From Cognatundibacterium jejuense (GTDB taxonomy: Bacteria > Pseudomonadota > Gammaproteobacteria > Burkholderiales > Burkholderiaceae_D): 64,000 bases of DNA. The translations under genes were made by a program, and so were the position numbers. Shown in pieces: positions 34,674-46,306 of this stretch (positions are counted from its first letter, which is position 1; every line of letters begins with the position of its first letter). The stretch is from contig NZ_JACOFV010000014.1 in NCBI RefSeq assembly GCF_014284255.1, forward strand, positions 62,001-126,000, written 5' to 3'. The notes beneath the pieces were generated by a model. It was not told the DNA's origin. It searched no databases and worked only from the letters and a program-made list of their open reading frames with translations.

Positions 34674-34710
34674 GATCGACATGCGCTTTAGCGCATGTTC
34701 AAGCGAGCTA

Positions 34711-36546
34711 TTATGCTTCGCGCGATGCTTTCTTACGCTCGTGTTCTTTCAAATAACGTTTGCGCAGACGAATGCTCTTCGGTGTAATTTCTACCAATTC
34801 GTCATCCTCAATGAATTCAACAGCGTATTCCAGAGACATCTGAATTGGTGGCACCAAACGTACCGCTTCATCTGTACCAGAAGAACGAACGTTAGTTAAT
34901 TGCTTACCTTTGATTGGGTTAACAACCAAATCGTTATCACGGGAATGGATACCGATGATCATGCCTTCGTACACTGGGTCATTATGCACCACGAACATAC
35001 GACCGCGATCTTGCAGTTTCCAGATCGCGTATGCAACCGCTGCGCCATCATCCTGAGAAATCAATACACCATTACGACGACCTGCCATTTCACCACGTGT
35101 ATTGTCCACTGGTGCGTATTCATCAAACACGTGACTCATCAAACCTGTACCGCGAGTCAATGTCATGAATTCGCCCTGGAAACCGATCAGGCCACGCGCT
35201 GGAATACGGTATTCCAAACGTACACGACCTTTGCCGTCCGGTTCCATGTTTTGCAGATCACCACGACGGCGACCCAACTCTTCCATCACGCCGCCCTGGT
35301 TCGCTTCTTCAACGTCAACAGTCAGGTTTTCGTATGGCTCATGACGTACACCGTCAACCATTTTAAACACAACGCGCGGACGGGAAACAGCCAATTCAAA
35401 ACCTTCACGACGCATGTTTTCGATCAAAATTGTCAGATGCAACTCACCACGGCCAGAAACTTCGTATGTGGAATCATCACCTTCAGCCTGAACAACACGC
35501 AACGCCATGTTGGATTTCAGTTCGCGTTCCAGACGGTCACGGATTTGACGTGTTGTGACGAATTTACCTTCGCGACCAGCCAATGGGGAGCTGTTAACCA
35601 TGAAGTTCATGGTCAATGTTGGCTCATCCACTTTCAACATTGGTAAACCTTCTGGCGCGTCGGGCGCACAGATGGTCGTACCGATACTGATTTCTTCAAT
35701 GCCGTTGATCAAAACGATATCACCAGCCAATGCTTCGTCAACCTGTACGCGATCCAAACCTTTGAACGTCAATACTTGATTGATACGTGCTTTCGTTGGC
35801 TTGTCTTCTGGACCATTCATCCAAACAACGTCTTGCAATCCTTTTACGCGACCGCGCAGGATACGACCAACGCCGATTTTACCAACGTAAGAAGAGTATT
35901 CCAGGGAAGTGATTTGCAATTGCAAAGGACCATCTGGATCATCTTCACGCGCAGGAACGTGTTTCAGAATCGCGTCAAACAACGGTTCCATTGTACCGTC
36001 GCGCACTGTATCTTCCAGGCCAGCGTAGCCTTTGAAACCGGATGCGTAAATAATAGGAAAATCTAATTGCTCATCAGTTGCGCCAAGCTTGTCGAACAAT
36101 TCGAAAGTTGCGTTAACTGCTTTTTGTGGATCAGCGTTTTCGCGATCGATCTTGTTGACAACAACGATCGGTTTCAAACCTAGCGCCAATGCTTTACGTG
36201 TTACAAAACGTGTTTGCGGCATTGGACCTTCTTGCGCATCAACCAACAGTAAAACACTGTCAACCATGGACAAGACACGTTCTACTTCACCACCGAAGTC
36301 AGCATGGCCTGGGGTATCAACGATATTGATGTGTGTGCCTTTGTATTCAACTGCACAGTTTTTGGAAAGAATCGTGATACCACGTTCTTTTTCAATATCG
36401 TTGGAATCCATCACGCGGGAATCAACCTGTTGGTTGTCACGGAAAGTGCCGGATTGACGCAATAATTGATCAACCAATGTGGTTTTGCCGTGATCGACGT
36501 GAGCGATAATGGCGATGTTGCGAATAGCGCGTTTTGTAGTGGACAT
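34711..36546 (-). CDS. typA: Translational GTPase TypA/BipA, 611 aa
   Basis: The GTPase motifs are G1 [10 protein letters not shown] (about residues 15-24), G2/G3 region R-G-I-T-I and [16 protein letters not shown], and G4 N-K-I-D-R. Domain 2, domain III and the BipA-specific C-terminal domain follow ([28 protein letters not shown]). The protein binds the ribosome and helps 50S assembly and growth at low temperature or under stress. The length of 611 is normal. An extended -10 (TGTTATAAT, minus strand) lies 37 bp upstream at 36583-36588. It is transcribed separately from truB. Confidence 0.97.
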   Translation of the reverse strand: MSTTKRAIRNIAIIAHVDHGKTTLVDQLLRQSGTFRDNQQVDSRVMDSNDIEKERGITILSKNCAVEYKGTHINIVDTPGHADFGGEVERVLSMVDSVLLLVDAQEGPMPQTRFVTRKALALGLKPIVVVNKIDRENADPQKAVNATFELFDKLGATDEQLDFPIIYASGFKGYAGLEDTVRDGTMEPLFDAILKHVPAREDDPDGPLQLQITSLEYSSYVGKIGVGRILRGRVKGLQDVVWMNGPEDKPTKARINQVLTFKGLDRVQVDEALAGDIVLINGIEEISIGTTICAPDAPEGLPMLKVDEPTLTMNFMVNSSPLAGREGKFVTTRQIRDRLERELKSNMALRVVQAEGDDSTYEVSGRGELHLTILIENMRREGFELAVSRPRVVFKMVDGVRHEPYENLTVDVEEANQGGVMEELGRRRGDLQNMEPDGKGRVRLEYRIPARGLIGFQGEFMTLTRGTGLMSHVFDEYAPVDNTRGEMAGRRNGVLISQDDGAAVAYAIWKLQDRGRMFVVHNDPVYEGMIIGIHSRDNDLVVNPIKGKQLTNVRSSGTDEAVRLVPPIQMSLEYAVEFIEDDELVEITPKSIRLRKRYLKEHERKKASREA

Positions 36547-36582
36547 GATAACGTTCGTTTGGGGTAAATCGGATAACCTAAG

Positions 36583-36588
36583 ATTATA
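36583..36588 (-). promoter_or_regulatory. Extended -10 promoter of typA
   Basis: On the minus strand this reads TGTTATAAT: an exact -10 hexamer with the TGn extension, 37 bp before the typA start. The -35 is weak, as is usual for extended -10 promoters. Confidence 0.6.
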
Positions 36589-36910
36589 ACATGCTGCAAC
36601 GCAAAAGCAGAAAACAAGGGCTAATTAGCGTTCAAACAAACCATTCCGACTACGCTTAATGACCAAAACTAACTCAACTGGTACATTTAGCAATACATCA
36701 TGGGAATAATTTTGCGTAAGCCTTATTATTTCAAGGAGTTACTACAAAGCGATGACAGCCAAAAAAGTTCTAATGATTCAGATTGGCAATATTCACCTCT
36801 AAACAGCGGCGCGACACACAAATATGGTCTGACCAACTGCTAGCGGAGCACTTCTTTTTTGCTAGACTCAGACTGCCCAGCTTAGTACATTTTTAAAACT
36901 ACACTTGTAT
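36589..36910. other. Spacer between typA promoter and truB
   Basis: No supported gene in these 322 bp. A 16-codon plus-strand frame starts at 36752 (M-T-A-K-K-V-L-M-I-Q-I-G-N-I-H-L) behind AAGGAG, but the spacing is 13 nt and nothing else supports it. A short CTAGC/GCTAG dyad lies at about 36839-36864, with a T-run in its loop. Confidence 0.35.
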
Positions 36911-37840
36911 TTATTGGGTATTAATTAATCTTTCTGGCGCCAGAATTTGAAACTCTTGCAACTGCGCAGATCCCAATAATTGCCCATCAGAATCACGGTA
37001 GACGCGCACCCGCCCTGCTTGTTCAGGCAGCAATACTGCTTCCTTACCCAGCGCCAATCGTTGTCCGTGCAAAAAACGGGTTGCCAACTCATCGCTTAAG
37101 CGTACAGGCGGAAAACTCGACAACAAAGCATCGACCGGATCAAGCAAAGCCAAGCGCTCTGACTCAGGCATAGACTCCAAGGATTCCAGCGTAATCGATT
37201 TTTCTAACACCAGATGTCCGACCTGTATCCGACGCAATTCCTTTAAATGCGCACCACAACCTAGCACTGCACCAATATCCTCACCCAGCACCCGAACATA
37301 AGTTCCCTTGCTACACTTTACCTTCAGTGTCAATAACGGCGCTTGATAGTCCAGCAACTCCAATTCATGGATGGTAACGTCACGGGCTTCGCGCTCCAAT
37401 GTCACACCGGCTCGCGCATATTCGTATAAGGGCTTACCATCACGCTTAAGCGCCGAATACATAGGAGGTACTTGCTGAATCGGCCCCGTAAATTGCTTCA
37501 ATACCTGCTCGATGGCGGATACAGTCACATCGACAGGCTTTTGTTCCAAGACGTCACCTTCAGTATCACCAGTCGTAGTAGTAACACCCAGATGCACGAC
37601 GGTCGTGTAAGTTTTATCCGCCTCCAGCAAATCTTGAGAAAACTTGGTTGCCTCACCAAAACACAAAGGCAACAATCCAGTCGCAAATGGATCGAGGGTT
37701 CCGGTATGCCCGGCTTTCATGGCATTCAAAAAGCGTTTAGCTTTAATCAACGCATCATTACTGGAAAAACCAACTGGTTTATCCAATAGCAATACGCCGT
37801 GCACAGGAACACGGGGACGTTTTTTTATCTGGGTAGTCAT
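36911..37840 (-). CDS. truB: tRNA pseudouridine(55) synthase, 309 aa
   Basis: The TruB signature A-G-H-T-G-T-L-D-P-F-A-T-G-L-L-P, with the catalytic aspartate, is at about residues 38-53. L-D-K-P-V-G-F-S-S-N precedes it, and K-C-S-K-G-T-Y-V-R and a short C-terminal PUA-like part follow. The enzyme makes pseudouridine 55 in the T loop of tRNAs. I chose the ATG at 37838-37840; the frame extends to a TTG at 37858 that lies in a hairpin. It lies 31 bp after rbfA in the conserved nusA-infB-rbfA-truB order. Confidence 0.96.
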   Translation of the reverse strand: MTTQIKKRPRVPVHGVLLLDKPVGFSSNDALIKAKRFLNAMKAGHTGTLDPFATGLLPLCFGEATKFSQDLLEADKTYTTVVHLGVTTTTGDTEGDVLEQKPVDVTVSAIEQVLKQFTGPIQQVPPMYSALKRDGKPLYEYARAGVTLEREARDVTIHELELLDYQAPLLTLKVKCSKGTYVRVLGEDIGAVLGCGAHLKELRRIQVGHLVLEKSITLESLESMPESERLALLDPVDALLSSFPPVRLSDELATRFLHGQRLALGKEAVLLPEQAGRVRVYRDSDGQLLGSAQLQEFQILAPERLINTQ

Positions 37841-37846
37841 AGGCAA

Positions 37847-37866
37847 GACCGGCAACAAAGCCGGTC
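37847..37866 (-). terminator. Short intercistronic hairpin between rbfA and truB
   Basis: GACCGGC (37847-37853) and GCCGGTC (37860-37866) form a 7-bp GC-rich stem with a 6-nt loop, 7 bp before the truB ATG and 5 bp after the rbfA stop. No U-tract follows, so it may tune truB translation or mRNA stability rather than stop transcription. Confidence 0.45.
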
Positions 37867-37871
37867 AGTGA

Positions 37872-38297
37872 TCATTCTTGTTCGTCGTCTTTAGCGCCAT
37901 CATGGGCCGCATCAGTAGCATCATCCTTAGCGCGTGTTGCATTCGCCTCATCGATTAATTTCGACATAGCGAGGCCGCGAATGGTCGACGTATCGTGTAT
38001 GAAGTGCAATTGCGGCAACGTATGAATATGCAAACGCAAACCTAATTTTGCCCGCAAAAAGCCAGCTGCTTTGGACAAAGCATCGTTGGTCGCCTTCACG
38101 GCAACTGGATCGTCAACCAAGGTTGTGAAATAGATTTTTGCGTGAGCGTAATCAGGCGTCAACTGAACCTCAGTCAAGGTGATCATGCCAACGCGTGGAT
38201 CTTTTAATTCGGACCAGATAATTTCTGCCAAATCCTTCTGAATCTGATCTGCAACCCGCAAACCACGACCAGGAATATTTTTACTATGTTTTGCCAT
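37872..38297 (-). CDS. rbfA: 30S ribosome-binding factor RbfA, 141 aa
   Basis: The KH-type RbfA fold is marked by [14 protein letters not shown] near residue 15, [12 protein letters not shown], the D-Y-A-H-A-K-I-Y strand and a [10 protein letters not shown] end. It binds the 30S particle in late assembly and is important in cold growth. A 20-residue acidic tail ([19 protein letters not shown]) follows the domain. It is downstream of infB, with an intrinsic-terminator-like hairpin between them. Confidence 0.95.
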   Translation of the reverse strand: MAKHSKNIPGRGLRVADQIQKDLAEIIWSELKDPRVGMITLTEVQLTPDYAHAKIYFTTLVDDPVAVKATNDALSKAAGFLRAKLGLRLHIHTLPQLHFIHDTSTIRGLAMSKLIDEANATRAKDDATDAAHDGAKDDEQE

Positions 38298-38345
38298 AAA
38301 TTCTTTTCTTACTCTACCTTCAACGCCTTCAGCGCCATAAAACAG

Positions 38346-38368
38346 AACCCCGGAACAAGTCCGGGGTT
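38346..38368 (-). terminator. Hairpin between infB and rbfA, 9-bp GC-rich stem
   Basis: AACCCCGGA (38346-38354) pairs with TCCGGGGTT (38360-38368) over a 5-nt loop, 9 bp after the infB stop. On the minus strand CTGTTTTAT follows, so it is a partial terminator. It would lower rbfA-truB expression relative to infB. Confidence 0.7.
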
Positions 38369-38376
38369 TGAAGTAA

Positions 38377-41235
38377 TTAGAGCGTACGTGCTATCTCTTG
38401 AACTTCAAATATTTCGAGCGAATCGCCCACCTGGATGTCGTTGTAACCTTTCAGAGACAAGCCACATTCCATACCGGCCTTGACTTCTTTTGCATCGTCT
38501 TTGTAACGCTTCAGAGAGTCCAGCTCACCAGTCCATGTCACTACGTTATTACGCAGCAAACGAACTGACGATGTACGTTTAACCATACCATCTGTAACCA
38601 GGCAACCTGCGATCGCGCCAACTTTGCTGACCAGGAATACTTGACGAACTTCAACCATACCAATGATCTGTTCGCGTTTTTCTGGCGCCAACATACCGGA
38701 CAATGCTGCTTTCACTTCATCTACTGCGTCGTAAATGATGTTGTAGTAGCGAATATCCACGCCGTTGGATTCAGCCAACTTACGTGCAGAAGCATCTGCA
38801 CGTGTGTTAAAGCCAATGATAACCGCTTTGGAAGCAACTGCCAGATTGACGTCATTTTCAGAAATACCACCGACCGCTGCATGAACCACTTGTACGCGCA
38901 CTTCGGAGTTGGACAATTTCTGCAAAGATTGAACCAGCGCTTCTTGCGAACCTTGAACGTCGGTTTTGACAATGATAGGCAAGTTTTTAACTTCGCCTTC
39001 ACCCATGTTTTCAAACATGTTTTCAAGTTTAGCTGCTTGCTGTTTCGCCAACTTCACGTCACGGAACTTACCTTGACGGAACAAAGCGATTTCACGTGCT
39101 TTGCGCTCATCAACCATCACCATGACTTCTTCACCAGCCGCTGGCACTTCAGTCAAACCTTGAATCTCGACCGGAATCGATGGGCCAGCTTGCGCAATAT
39201 TCTGACCGTTCTCATCCAACATCGCACGAACACGACCATAAGAAGAACCAGCCAACACTACGTCGCCGCGTTTCAACGTACCGGACTGAACCAGAATCGT
39301 TGCCACAGTACCGCGACCTTTATCCAGACGCGCCTCAACAACCAAGCCTTTAGCCGGCGCATCTTTTGGTGCACGCAACTCAAGAACTTCGGCTTGCAAC
39401 AAGACGTTTTCCAATAAAGAATCGATACCTTGACCTGTTTTTGCAGATACTTGCACGAACGGTGAATCGCCACCGTACTCTTCAGGAACGACGCTTTCAG
39501 CGATCAATTCTTGTGTCACGCGATCAGCATTGCCACCTGGTTTATCGATCTTATTGATCGCGACAACCAACGGTACACCAGCTGCTTTTGCATGCGCAAT
39601 CGCTTCTTTAGTTTGCGGCATTACGCCGTCATCAGCTGCCACCACCAGAATGACGATATCCGTTGCCTTCGCACCACGTGCACGCATTGCCGTAAAGGCT
39701 TCGTGACCTGGTGTATCGAGGAAGGTAATCATACCGCGTGGTGTTTCGACGTGGTATGCACCGATATGCTGAGTAATACCACCCGCTTCACCAGAAGCGA
39801 CCTTGGCGCGACGGATGTAATCGAGCAAGGATGTTTTACCGTGATCGACGTGGCCCATCACCGTAACCACAGGGGCACGTGGGAAGGTTTCGTATTCTGC
39901 GTGTTCAGCAACGTCAGTCAATGCTGCTTCAGGATCATCCAATTTCGCAGCAAATGCTTTATGGCCCATTTCCTCAACCAGAATCATTGCTGTTTCTTGA
40001 TCAAGAACCTGGTTGATCGTACACATCTGACCCAATTTCATCAAATGCTTAATCACTTCCGATGCCTTGACTGACATTTTATGCGCTAACTCAGCGACAG
40101 TCAGTGTTTCAGGAACGAACACATCTTTCACGATGGCTTCGACCGGTACCTGGAAGTTGGATTCACGATCATCATGATGATTATTACGACGGCCTTTAGG
40201 ACCACCTTTCCAACCATCGCGACCACCAGAAGTATCACCGCGGGTTTTCAAGCCACCGCTGCGCTTTTTCGATTCGTCCGACCAGGTCGAAGAGACGTTA
40301 GCGGATTTAATCGCTTTTTTATCAGTCGTGGCTGGTTTTTTGTCGTCTTTTTTCTCAGTCGTAGCTGCACCTGTTGTAGCCGGTTTCTTCTCACCAGCTT
40401 TTTTATCAGCTGGCTTATGCAAAGTACCTTCAGCTTTTGGTGCTGCCACAGGTGCAGGCACTGGCGCCTTAGCTGGTCTGCGCGCTGCATTCATCATTTC
40501 TTTGATCTGCGCAACTTCATCCGCGACGGCTTTTCTGGCCTTCTCGGTTGCTGCGGCACGATCTGCTGCCTCTTTAGATTCTAAGGCAGTTTTTTTCTTT
40601 GCTTCTTCTGCTTCCAAACGTTTCTTCTCTTCATCTGACTGAGAAGGTTTCACTTCTACAGTTTTTGCTGCGGCAGCGGCTGCTGCAGCTTGTTCCGCTT
40701 TCAAGCGCTCAGCTGCGACGCGTGCCGCCTCAGCTTCTGCCGCTTCACGCATTGCTTTTGCCTGAGCTTCTTTTTCAGCTTCCAGCTTAGCAAGGTGTTC
40801 TTGTTTTTCGCGTAATTCTGCTTCCTGACGAGCGATCAACTCGGCCTCGCGGCGAGCGTCCTCTTCATTCAACTCAACTTCTTCTACTTCTGCCACAGGA
40901 GTACGTGCCGCAGCATCGTCAGCAACCACTTCGTCACGTTTAACGAAAGTACGTTTCTTACGAACTTCGACCTGAATGGTGCGAGATTTGCCCGTAGCAT
41001 CCGCCTGTTTGATCTCCGTTGTCTCTTTACGAGTCAGCGTGATTTTCTTTTTTTCATTGTCGACAGCAGATCCATGGGAACGACGTAAGTGTTCCAGCAG
41101 TCTATCCTTGTCTTCTTTTGTCAACGAATCTGACGTCGAATTTTTATCGACACCTGCCGCACGCAATTGCGTGAGCAGCAAATCCGCTGACATTTTCAGC
41201 TCGGTGGCAAATTGGGCAACGTTGTTACTCGCCAT
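38377..41235 (-). CDS. infB: Translation initiation factor IF-2, 952 aa
   Basis: An N-terminal IF2_N region (residues 1-55) is followed by a long, low-complexity Ala/Glu/Lys and Lys/Thr section (about 85-390). The GTPase core follows: [29 protein letters not shown] and N-K-I-D-K-P-G. Domains II to IV end with G-M-V-E-V-R-Q-V-F and [13 protein letters not shown]-2 brings initiator tRNA to the 30S subunit. AAGAGGACTGA precedes the ATG. It is downstream of nusA with a 47-bp gap, as in most bacteria. Several long antisense frames over it are shadows. Confidence 0.98.
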   Translation of the reverse strand: MASNNVAQFATELKMSADLLLTQLRAAGVDKNSTSDSLTKEDKDRLLEHLRRSHGSAVDNEKKKITLTRKETTEIKQADATGKSRTIQVEVRKKRTFVKRDEVVADDAAARTPVAEVEEVELNEEDARREAELIARQEAELREKQEHLAKLEAEKEAQAKAMREAAEAEAARVAAERLKAEQAAAAAAAAKTVEVKPSQSDEEKKRLEAEEAKKKTALESKEAADRAAATEKARKAVADEVAQIKEMMNAARRPAKAPVPAPVAAPKAEGTLHKPADKKAGEKKPATTGAATTEKKDDKKPATTDKKAIKSANVSSTWSDESKKRSGGLKTRGDTSGGRDGWKGGPKGRRNNHHDDRESNFQVPVEAIVKDVFVPETLTVAELAHKMSVKASEVIKHLMKLGQMCTINQVLDQETAMILVEEMGHKAFAAKLDDPEAALTDVAEHAEYETFPRAPVVTVMGHVDHGKTSLLDYIRRAKVASGEAGGITQHIGAYHVETPRGMITFLDTPGHEAFTAMRARGAKATDIVILVVAADDGVMPQTKEAIAHAKAAGVPLVVAINKIDKPGGNADRVTQELIAESVVPEEYGGDSPFVQVSAKTGQGIDSLLENVLLQAEVLELRAPKDAPAKGLVVEARLDKGRGTVATILVQSGTLKRGDVVLAGSSYGRVRAMLDENGQNIAQAGPSIPVEIQGLTEVPAAGEEVMVMVDERKAREIALFRQGKFRDVKLAKQQAAKLENMFENMGEGEVKNLPIIVKTDVQGSQEALVQSLQKLSNSEVRVQVVHAAVGGISENDVNLAVASKAVIIGFNTRADASARKLAESNGVDIRYYNIIYDAVDEVKAALSGMLAPEKREQIIGMVEVRQVFLVSKVGAIAGCLVTDGMVKRTSSVRLLRNNVVTWTGELDSLKRYKDDAKEVKAGMECGLSLKGYNDIQVGDSLEIFEVQEIARTL

Positions 41236-41282
41236 TCAGTCCTCTTTTTCTATGTGCGCGTTATGAATTTGAAACCCGTGAA

Positions 41283-42842
41283 TTACTTTGCTTCTACGAG
41301 TTTCCAGGCGGTAGCTAACAAAGCCTTGGCCTGATCATCATATTTAGCGTCGATGAGTTTCATCTCATCATCGGTCACATCTTCAAATGCTTCTTTAATC
41401 AAATGGCGTGAACGGTCGGCAGACAATGCCAAAATCGCGCCAAATTCGTCGTAAGCCAGACCAGCGAAAGCTGCCAGTGTTTTAATACCAGCCAAGCCCA
41501 GTTTACCGGCGGTAACGCGGGTCATACCTTCGAGGTTCAACAAATTATCATCCATGCCTTCTAAACCTTCTTCGGAAGCAATGGCTTCTGTCAAAAGGGC
41601 GTCGCGTGCACGGTTACGCAACTCTGTTACGGTATCTTCATCGAATGCTTCGATTTCCAGCATTTCACTGATAGGTACGTAAGCAATTTCTTCCAGACTA
41701 GAGAAACCTTCATCAACCAGAATTTCAGCTACTTCCTGGTCAACGTCGAGTTTTTCCATGAACAATGCGCGGATACCCGCTGTTTCTTGCTCAGCTTTGT
41801 TCGCAGATTCTTCAGCAGTCATGATGTTGATTTGCCAGCCAGTCAACTCAGCTGCGAGACGCACGTTTTGACCACTACGACCAATCGCGATTGCCAAGTT
41901 TTCCTCATCAACCACCACGTCCATGCCATGCTTCTCTTCATCCACCATGATGGAAGAAACATTAGCAGGAGCCAGAGCACCGATCACGAATTGCGCAGGA
42001 TCTTCAGACCACAAAACGATATCAACACGTTCACCACCCAATTCGCCAGTCACAGCCTGAACGCGGGAACCACGCATACCAACGCAAGTACCGATAGGAT
42101 CGATACGCTTGTCGTTTGTGTGAACCGCAATCTTGGCGCGCACACCAGCGTCACGTGCAGCAGACTTGATGACCAAAGTACCTTGCTCGATTTCTGGCAC
42201 TTCCAGCTCGAACAATTTCATAATGAATTCTGGTGCCGTACGAGACAAGATCACTTGTGGGCCACGGGCATTGCGATCAATACGCAAAATATAGGCACGA
42301 ACACGATCACCAACACGCAAGTTTTCTTTCGGGATCATCTGATCACGTGGCAAACGAGCTTCGATTTTACCGGACTCAACCACGGCATCACCGCGCTCCA
42401 TGCGCTTGATCGTACCGGTTACGAGCGAGTCACCACGCTCCAGGAAATCAGCCAGAATCTGTTCACGCTCGGCATCGCGAATACGCTGCAGAACGACTTG
42501 TTTTGTGTCTTGGGCGAAACGGCGGCCAAAATCAACGGATTCAATTTCTTCTTCGATGTAATCATCGATTTGAATTTCCGGGTCATCTTCCACAGCTTCA
42601 AAATGCAAAATCTCTTGATCTGGCAATTGCAAACCCGCCTCATCAGGCACCACGTGCCAACGACGGAAAGAGCGGAATTCACCAGTATCACGATCAATCT
42701 CTACACGGATATCCACTTCACCCGGGAAGCGTTTTTTTGTCGCTTGTCCCAAAGCATGTTCCAAGGCACCGAAAACGACTTCTTCATCGACGTTTTTTTC
42801 GCGTGCCAGCACATCCACCAATAACAACAAATCACGACTCAT
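41283..42842 (-). CDS. nusA: Transcription termination/antitermination protein NusA, 519 aa
   Basis: An N-terminal RNA-polymerase-binding domain is followed by S1 and two KH domains ([31 protein letters not shown]). Two C-terminal acidic helix-hairpin repeats follow ([13 protein letters not shown] and [11 protein letters not shown]). The C-terminal repeats are typical of proteobacterial NusA. It controls pausing, termination and antitermination. AGGAG precedes the ATG, and the start overlaps the rimP stop by four bases, so rimP and nusA are co-translated. Confidence 0.98.
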   Translation of the reverse strand: MSRDLLLLVDVLAREKNVDEEVVFGALEHALGQATKKRFPGEVDIRVEIDRDTGEFRSFRRWHVVPDEAGLQLPDQEILHFEAVEDDPEIQIDDYIEEEIESVDFGRRFAQDTKQVVLQRIRDAEREQILADFLERGDSLVTGTIKRMERGDAVVESGKIEARLPRDQMIPKENLRVGDRVRAYILRIDRNARGPQVILSRTAPEFIMKLFELEVPEIEQGTLVIKSAARDAGVRAKIAVHTNDKRIDPIGTCVGMRGSRVQAVTGELGGERVDIVLWSEDPAQFVIGALAPANVSSIMVDEEKHGMDVVVDEENLAIAIGRSGQNVRLAAELTGWQINIMTAEESANKAEQETAGIRALFMEKLDVDQEVAEILVDEGFSSLEEIAYVPISEMLEIEAFDEDTVTELRNRARDALLTEAIASEEGLEGMDDNLLNLEGMTRVTAGKLGLAGIKTLAAFAGLAYDEFGAILALSADRSRHLIKEAFEDVTDDEMKLIDAKYDDQAKALLATAWKLVEAK

Positions 42843-43324
42843 GCTTTGCGACTCCTAAAATCCACTTGTGGCACCAGACGTGCCTTATCCACGTCGGCGA
42901 GCGTAAACTCCAGCATGGCCGACCCATCTTTTACTTCAAATTCCAGCTTCAGGTTTTCGCCTTCAGGCTCGTGCAATACACCGGTAAATGTTTTACGGTT
43001 TGGCGTGCCTGGCATAGGCATACGCAATTTGACGGTAACCTCACAACCGACAAAACGGACGTAATCAGCCACTTTCTTCAAAGGGCGATCAAGGCCCGGG
43101 GAAGAAACTTCCAGACGTTCGTAATTAACATTTTCAACCGTCAACACGTGTGACAATTGGTGACTGACTTTTTCACAATCTTCGACTGCAATATTGCCTT
43201 TTTCAAGGTCAGCCGGCAAAAAGTCGATATATACCCTGAACAGGCCGCGTTCAGCCTGCTCAAAGTCAACCAGATCATATCCGGTACCGTTGACGGTTTT
43301 CTCTATCAAATCCAACAAAACCAA
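42839..43324 (-). CDS. rimP: Ribosome maturation factor RimP, 161 aa, TTG start
   Basis: The core matches Rim[23 protein letters not shown], an [10 protein letters not shown] helix, [11 protein letters not shown] and a C-terminal SH3-like domain. It is needed for 30S maturation. No ATG gives the right start. The best start is TTG at 43322-43324, with GGAG 6 nt upstream (TCGGAGAATAGT). The frame continues upstream to 43441, but that part crosses a T-run terminator at 43397-43411 and is not family-like. It overlaps nusA (ATGA). Confidence 0.9.
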   Translation of the reverse strand: MVLLDLIEKTVNGTGYDLVDFEQAERGLFRVYIDFLPADLEKGNIAVEDCEKVSHQLSHVLTVENVNYERLEVSSPGLDRPLKKVADYVRFVGCEVTVKLRMPMPGTPNRKTFTGVLHEPEGENLKLEFEVKDGSAMLEFTLADVDKARLVPQVDFRSRKA

Positions 43325-43396
43325 ACTATTCTCCGATAAACACACAAGCCCAGAAAAATTATAGTCAAGGTACGCAAATGGTAAAACCAAAAAAAA

Positions 43397-43411
43397 ATGG
43401 GCTAAGCCCAT
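43397..43411 (-). terminator. Intrinsic terminator between rluB and rimP
   Basis: On the minus strand ATGGGC-TTA-GCCCAT is followed by TTTTTTTTGG. Flanking A and T runs extend the stem. It ends the scpB-rluB transcript before the rimP operon. Confidence 0.85.
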
Positions 43412-43533
43412 CTTTTCTTTGCGCCCGGATTTTAATTTCATCAGGCATAAACTACTAACTACCAGATTATAAACGATTATTTACCCTGTCGCAATCAGAA
43501 ACAGGGCAAAACAACCACAATTCATCCGTCAAA

Positions 43534-45240
43534 TCAAGCGCCGCGAGAACGGCGGCGAGCTGCAATACCCTGACCTATCGCCTGACCACTACCTCTAGCT
43601 GTCGGACCACGACGTTGCTGCCCAGCATCAGGAAATCCCAATGCAGTTTGCAAAGGATCCGGCTGGCGCGGGCGCTTTTTACCAGCTGCACCACCATTAC
43701 TATTGCCAGCACCGCCACCATACGCAGCGGTTTTATTGCCATTCGCATTACCACCACGACCAGCACCAAATTCACCACGGGACTCACCGCGCCCACTGGA
43801 CATAGGGAAATTCGGCTGTTTCTGCGCGTAAGGACTGGAAGCAGCAGCCTTATTGCCAAACGGCTTACCACCTTTAGCAGCTACTGGCTTGTCGCTGGCA
43901 GTTTTTTCCAGGCCACTTAATTTCAGTAAGCTGCGAACCGCATCTTCTTCCAATTCTTCCCAGCGACCACGTTTCAGATTAGCAGGCAATGTCATTGCGC
44001 CATAACGCGTACGAATCAAACGGGACACGGTCAGACCAACCGCTTCAAACATACGACGAACCTCACGATTACGGCCTTCACCGATAATCACGCGATACCA
44101 CTTATTAACACCCTCGCCGCCACCGTCGGAAATTTTTGAGAATTGCGCCAGACCATCTTCGAGCTCAACACCCGCCAACAGCCGCTGACGCATCCCCTCT
44201 TCCAACTCGCCCAAAGTACGAACGGCATATTCACGCTCGATACCATAACGCGGATGCATTAAGCGATTTGCCAGATCACCGGATGTCGTAAACATCAGCA
44301 AACCTTCTGTGTTGTAATCGAGGCGACCAACTGCCAGCCATTTACCGAGCTTCATAGTTGGCAAACTATCAAATACCGAGGTGCGACCTTCAGGGTCACT
44401 GGTACTAACAATCTCGCCAGCTGGCTTATGGTAAATCAACACGCGCGGCGGCTTTTTGCTGACTTTGCGCATGATGGGCTTACCGTTAATGCGTACCTGA
44501 TCAGTCGGCAAAATACGTTGGCCGATATGCGCCGGCTCACCATTTACAGAAACGCGACCAGCAACAATTAAATCCTCCATGTCGCGACGTGAGCCGAGAC
44601 CCGCCTCAGCCAGCACTTTGTGCAATTTTGGCGCATCATCGTCAGCAGTCAAATCACGACGGACTGGTTTGGCATTGCGACCACGACCTTTTGGCTCGTC
44701 AGCATCAGCAAAGCCAGCATCAAAGGCTTCAGAAGTCACGAATGAAAACACGTCATCCGGATTATTTACCTCACGGCGCGCCACATTGGCTTGCGAAGAA
44801 CGCTTACCATTACCGCGATTTGGCCCACGACCAGCTTGACCAGCTTCACGCACTGGACGCACTGGACGCTCGGAGCGTTCAGTACGCTCACCACGCTCCG
44901 GGCGCTCACCGCGATCAACTCTCGGAGCACGCTCGCCGCGCGGAGCCGCTTGCTCACCTTCAACACGCGGCTTACGGGAACGATTTGGATTGGCAACGCG
45001 AGGAGCGCGCTCACTGCGCTCACCATCAACCACGGAGTCAGCAGACTGCACACTGCTTTCTGCGGAAGCCGAGCCTTCTGCACCAGCCGCTTTAGGACGT
45101 GGGGAGCGGCGCATATTACGCGGGCCACGAACGCCGCGCGGACCGCGGCTATTTGGCTTGGATTCTTCAGCACCTGAGGCCGAAGCTTCGCCACCAGGAT
45201 TTTTATCGGCTTTTACATCATCAGGATTCATGGGATTCAT
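43534..45240 (-). CDS. rluB: 23S rRNA pseudouridine synthase RluB-type with long disordered arms, 568 aa
   Basis: An S4 domain ([14 protein letters not shown], about residues 205-260) is followed by the RsuA/RluB catalytic domain with [11 protein letters not shown] containing the active aspartate, then [10 protein letters not shown]. The enzyme is expected to make pseudouridine in 23S rRNA helix 90 (position 2605 in E. coli). About 200 N-terminal residues are Arg/Glu/Pro-rich (repeats of R-A-P-R-V, R-G-E-R), and about 130 C-terminal residues are Gly/Asn/Arg-rich. E. coli RluB is about 290 aa, so the arms double the length, as is common in Burkholderiales. The start overlaps scpB by 20 bases. 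Confidence 0.92.
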   Translation of the reverse strand: MNPMNPDDVKADKNPGGEASASGAEESKPNSRGPRGVRGPRNMRRSPRPKAAGAEGSASAESSVQSADSVVDGERSERAPRVANPNRSRKPRVEGEQAAPRGERAPRVDRGERPERGERTERSERPVRPVREAGQAGRGPNRGNGKRSSQANVARREVNNPDDVFSFVTSEAFDAGFADADEPKGRGRNAKPVRRDLTADDDAPKLHKVLAEAGLGSRRDMEDLIVAGRVSVNGEPAHIGQRILPTDQVRINGKPIMRKVSKKPPRVLIYHKPAGEIVSTSDPEGRTSVFDSLPTMKLGKWLAVGRLDYNTEGLLMFTTSGDLANRLMHPRYGIEREYAVRTLGELEEGMRQRLLAGVELEDGLAQFSKISDGGGEGVNKWYRVIIGEGRNREVRRMFEAVGLTVSRLIRTRYGAMTLPANLKRGRWEELEEDAVRSLLKLSGLEKTASDKPVAAKGGKPFGNKAAASSPYAQKQPNFPMSSGRGESRGEFGAGRGGNANGNKTAAYGGGAGNSNGGAAGKKRPRQPDPLQTALGFPDAGQQRRGPTARGSGQAIGQGIAARRRSRGA

Positions 45241-46210
45241 TCTTCAATTCATTTGATTCTATGTGAGGTTGCTGCTGATCAGCATCCAGTTCATTATCTG
45301 GCACCGATATCCCGGCAGCCTGACTACTTAAAATTTCTAATTCATTAGATACCGCAACATCAACACCCGATTCGGCACTCACTTCAAGCGCAATTACGTG
45401 ATCTGGTTCATCGACATCAATATCATCACTGATGGCTACAATACTACCTTCGCTTGCAACCGCGTCATCAAACGCTTCAATAGCTAAACCAACATTCACT
45501 ACATCAGGCACATTCAATTCATTGGCAACCGCGTCAACCGAGTCTTCGACGGAACCAATATCCTCAGCCATTTCACCAGCAACAACAACCATATCAACCA
45601 GATCGGGCACATTACTACCGAATCCAGCGAGTTGTGCCTCAAGATCAGGTTGCGGATCCGAGTTCTGATCATCGCCTTTACTTACTTGCTGTAGCGGCGG
45701 CAATTGATCAAGTGAAGCAAGACCCATATCACTCAAAAACTGCTTGGTCGTGGCAAATAATGCCGGACGCCCGGGAACATCGCGATGTCCTATAGTTTCT
45801 ATCCAACCACGGTCTTCCAACGTCTTCACCATCTGTGAAGACACCGTTACGCCACGAATCTCTTCAATATCGCCACGAGTCACAGGTTGACGATAGGCAA
45901 TAATCGCCAGCGTTTCCAGGGTTGCACGCGAGTATTTTGGCGGCTTTTCAGGATTCAGACGATCGATATAGGCGCGCATTTCAGGACGGCTTTGAAAACG
46001 CCATCCTGTTGACAAGCCTACTAATTCAATTCCTTTATCTGACCAATCAAGACGCAGATCTTCCAGCATCATTTTGATGGTATCTGCGCCAACGACATCT
46101 CCATCGTCGTCGGCATCCTGAAACAGTTTTTTCATGTTGTTGACTGTCAGCGGCTCAGGCGCGCATAACAAGGCTGTTTCGAGGACTCGCTTTGCCTCAG
46201 CAGTATTCAT
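45221..46210 (-). CDS. scpB: SMC-Scp complex subunit ScpB with acidic tail, 329 aa
   Basis: The first about 190 residues are ScpB: two winged-helix modules with [34 protein letters not shown] and [23 protein letters not shown] then follows. ScpB works with ScpA and SMC in chromosome segregation. The last 130 residues are acidic and repetitive, rich in Val/Asp/Glu (V-A-V-S-N-E-L, D-D-I-D-V-D), beyond the usual about 200-residue length. scpA is not adjacent; upstream lies a structured 590-bp spacer. Confidence 0.92.
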   Translation of the reverse strand: MNTAEAKRVLETALLCAPEPLTVNNMKKLFQDADDDGDVVGADTIKMMLEDLRLDWSDKGIELVGLSTGWRFQSRPEMRAYIDRLNPEKPPKYSRATLETLAIIAYRQPVTRGDIEEIRGVTVSSQMVKTLEDRGWIETIGHRDVPGRPALFATTKQFLSDMGLASLDQLPPLQQVSKGDDQNSDPQPDLEAQLAGFGSNVPDLVDMVVVAGEMAEDIGSVEDSVDAVANELNVPDVVNVGLAIEAFDDAVASEGSIVAISDDIDVDEPDHVIALEVSAESGVDVAVSNELEILSSQAAGISVPDNELDADQQQPHIESNELKNESHES

Positions 46211-46306
46211 GCAAGTAATAGATTACACGGGTTTAATTGGTGCCATACACAGAACCACACCGGAGATGTACCCAGCTGTAGCCCACGCTTTTATGTATTT
46301 AGTTTT

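Noticed and set aside
34900-35646. 248-codon plus-strand open frame opposite typA
   Set aside because: Shadow of typA; Thr/Val/Phe/His-rich, no family marks, no ribosome site.
36752-36802. 16-codon plus-strand frame behind AAGGAG
   Set aside because: The spacing to the ATG is too long (13 nt) and the peptide is too short to support without translation data.
38641-39417. 258-codon plus-strand open frame opposite infB
   Set aside because: It is antisense to the well-conserved IF-2 GTPase region, its product is His/Phe/Asn-rich without motifs, and codon use mirrors the infB strand.
41787-42824. 345-codon plus-strand open frame opposite nusA
   Set aside because: Antisense shadow of nusA with Thr/His/Asn-rich composition and no recognisable domain.
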